Shown: in pieces, positions 42,973 through 43,392 of the stretch
Layout of the letters: each line of letters begins with the position of its first letter
Numbering within the stretch: the stretch's first letter is position 1
Source: Acidobacteriota bacterium
GTDB taxonomy: Bacteria > Acidobacteriota > JAAYUB01
Assembly (NCBI GenBank): GCA_017996395.1
Contig: JAGOHA010000008.1
Location: 10,368 to 53,759, forward strand
DNA length: 43,392 bases
Direction of reading: 5' to 3'
Notes under the pieces: model-generated
Told to the model about the DNA's origin: nothing
The model's input: only the letters and a program-made list of their open reading frames with translations
Database searches by the model: none
Position numbers and translations under genes: made by a program

Positions 42973-43293
42973 TCACACGCAGCCGTCAGGCTTCGGGAGC
43001 CCCGCCAGCTTGCACGCGCCCTTGGCCGGACCAGACGGGAACATCTCGTAAATCTGGCGCAGCGGGAAGCCGGTGGTCTTGCAGATCGCCCGAACCATGG
43101 GCGCGAGCTGCTTTTCCAGGAAGTATGCCCGAATGAACTCGATCACCGCCCAGTGGGCCGGGGAGAGCTCCTGCAGGCCTTCTTCCTGACGAGCCAGCGC
43201 CGCGGCGATATCGCGGTCCCACTCCATGGGATTGACCATGAAGCCTTCCTCGTTGAGCTCGTGCTGTTTGCCGTTCACCTCGATTACGCCCAT
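42973..43293 (-). CDS. dsrC: DsrC/TusE-family sulfur-carrier protein
   Basis: 106 residues, full length for the family. The N-terminal VIEVNGKQHELNEEGFMVNPMEW and the helix-turn-helix-like middle are typical. The C-terminal arm keeps both redox Cys: Cys94 (KGACKLAGLP) and the penultimate Cys105, ten residues apart, as in true DsrC; TusE has only the last one. It would form an internal disulfide or bind sulfane sulfur. The ATG has CAGGAGA upstream. It is the first gene of a three-gene unit with an HdrD-like partner, its probable reductase or oxidase. Confidence 0.93.
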   Translation of the reverse strand: MGVIEVNGKQHELNEEGFMVNPMEWDRDIAAALARQEEGLQELSPAHWAVIEFIRAYFLEKQLAPMVRAICKTTGFPLRQIYEMFPSGPAKGACKLAGLPKPDGCV

Positions 43294-43392
43294 ACCCGGT
43301 CTCCTGTGTAGTCAATATGTAAAGCTTTATCTTTATTGAAATTACAATACTAAAACAGTCAACGTTTGGATGCAAGCGGTACTTTACGGGAG
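43294..43392 (-). promoter_or_regulatory. AT-rich promoter region of the dsrC operon
   Basis: The 99 bases upstream of dsrC are AT-rich. On the minus strand a TTGACT box (43366-43361) stands upstream, but no good -10 lies 16-18 bases beyond it. A perfect 10-bp palindrome, TAAAGCTTTA, at 43320-43329 could be an operator. The window ends here. Confidence 0.35.

Overview
The window is a GC-rich, densely packed bacterial chromosome segment. Signs include Shine-Dalgarno sites, start/stop overlaps of the ATGA/GTGA type, and sigma-70 and sigma-54 type promoters. I see no phage, transposon, tRNA, rRNA or CRISPR. The gene mix suggests an anaerobic or facultative member of the Acidobacteriota or a deltaproteobacterial relative: secreted M28 peptidases, cytosolic Ser/Thr kinase with a long helical tail, FHA-GAF-adenylate cyclase, a sigma-54 activator, lysine 2,3-aminomutase, and DsrC with an HdrD/DsrK-like partner. 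The taxonomic guess is inference; no marker gene settles it.

Layout. Positions 1-4.7 kb (+): 3' part of a 2-oxoacid dehydrogenase E2, a SpoIIE-type phosphatase, a solitary beta-class DNA methyltransferase and a secreted M28 peptidase. 5.0-8.1 kb (+): a sigma-54 activator with a degenerate receiver, then an AT-rich regulatory island with a near-consensus -24/-12 promoter and a cluster of palindromic half-sites, then kamA. 8.3-12.9 kb (-): adenylate cyclase plus class II cAMP phosphodiesterase-like protein in one operon, then a CCA-adding/poly(A) polymerase-type enzyme and a PlsC acyltransferase. 13.0-20.9 kb (-): one long efflux and stress operon (TPR-like protein, TolC, adaptor lipoprotein, RND pump, UspA, DUF2892, a 29-residue membrane peptide, FmdB-type zinc ribbon). 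It is preceded by a second good sigma-54 promoter and an array of TGTTGC half-sites.

21.0-25.0 kb: a large Ser/Thr kinase and an MFS transporter transcribed divergently from overlapping promoters. 25.0-29.0 kb (-): a very large secreted protein that joins a C45-like Ntn-hydrolase to an M1-like peptidase domain lacking its zinc site, and TagA glycosylase. 29.1-30.5 kb (+): a secreted beta-helix protein. 30.5-34.2 kb (-): methyltransferase, SPASM radical SAM enzyme and B12-binding radical SAM enzyme. 34.3-37.9 kb (+): second M28 peptidase, YkgJ-type cysteine cluster protein, membrane-anchored metallophosphoesterase. 37.9-40.9 kb (+): cobalamin riboswitch and a coupled btuF-btuD-btuC transporter. 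41.0-43.3 kb (-): dsrC, a NarI-like membrane subunit and an HdrD/DsrK-like iron-sulfur protein.

Themes. Two independent sigma-54 promoters with separate upstream activator arrays control lysine aminomutase and an efflux operon. B12 is imported under riboswitch control and a B12-binding radical SAM enzyme lies nearby. The DsrC-cytochrome-HdrD trio suggests thiol/disulfide electron transfer coupled to the quinone pool without dsrAB in view. All start choices that differ from the longest open frame are explained in the entries.
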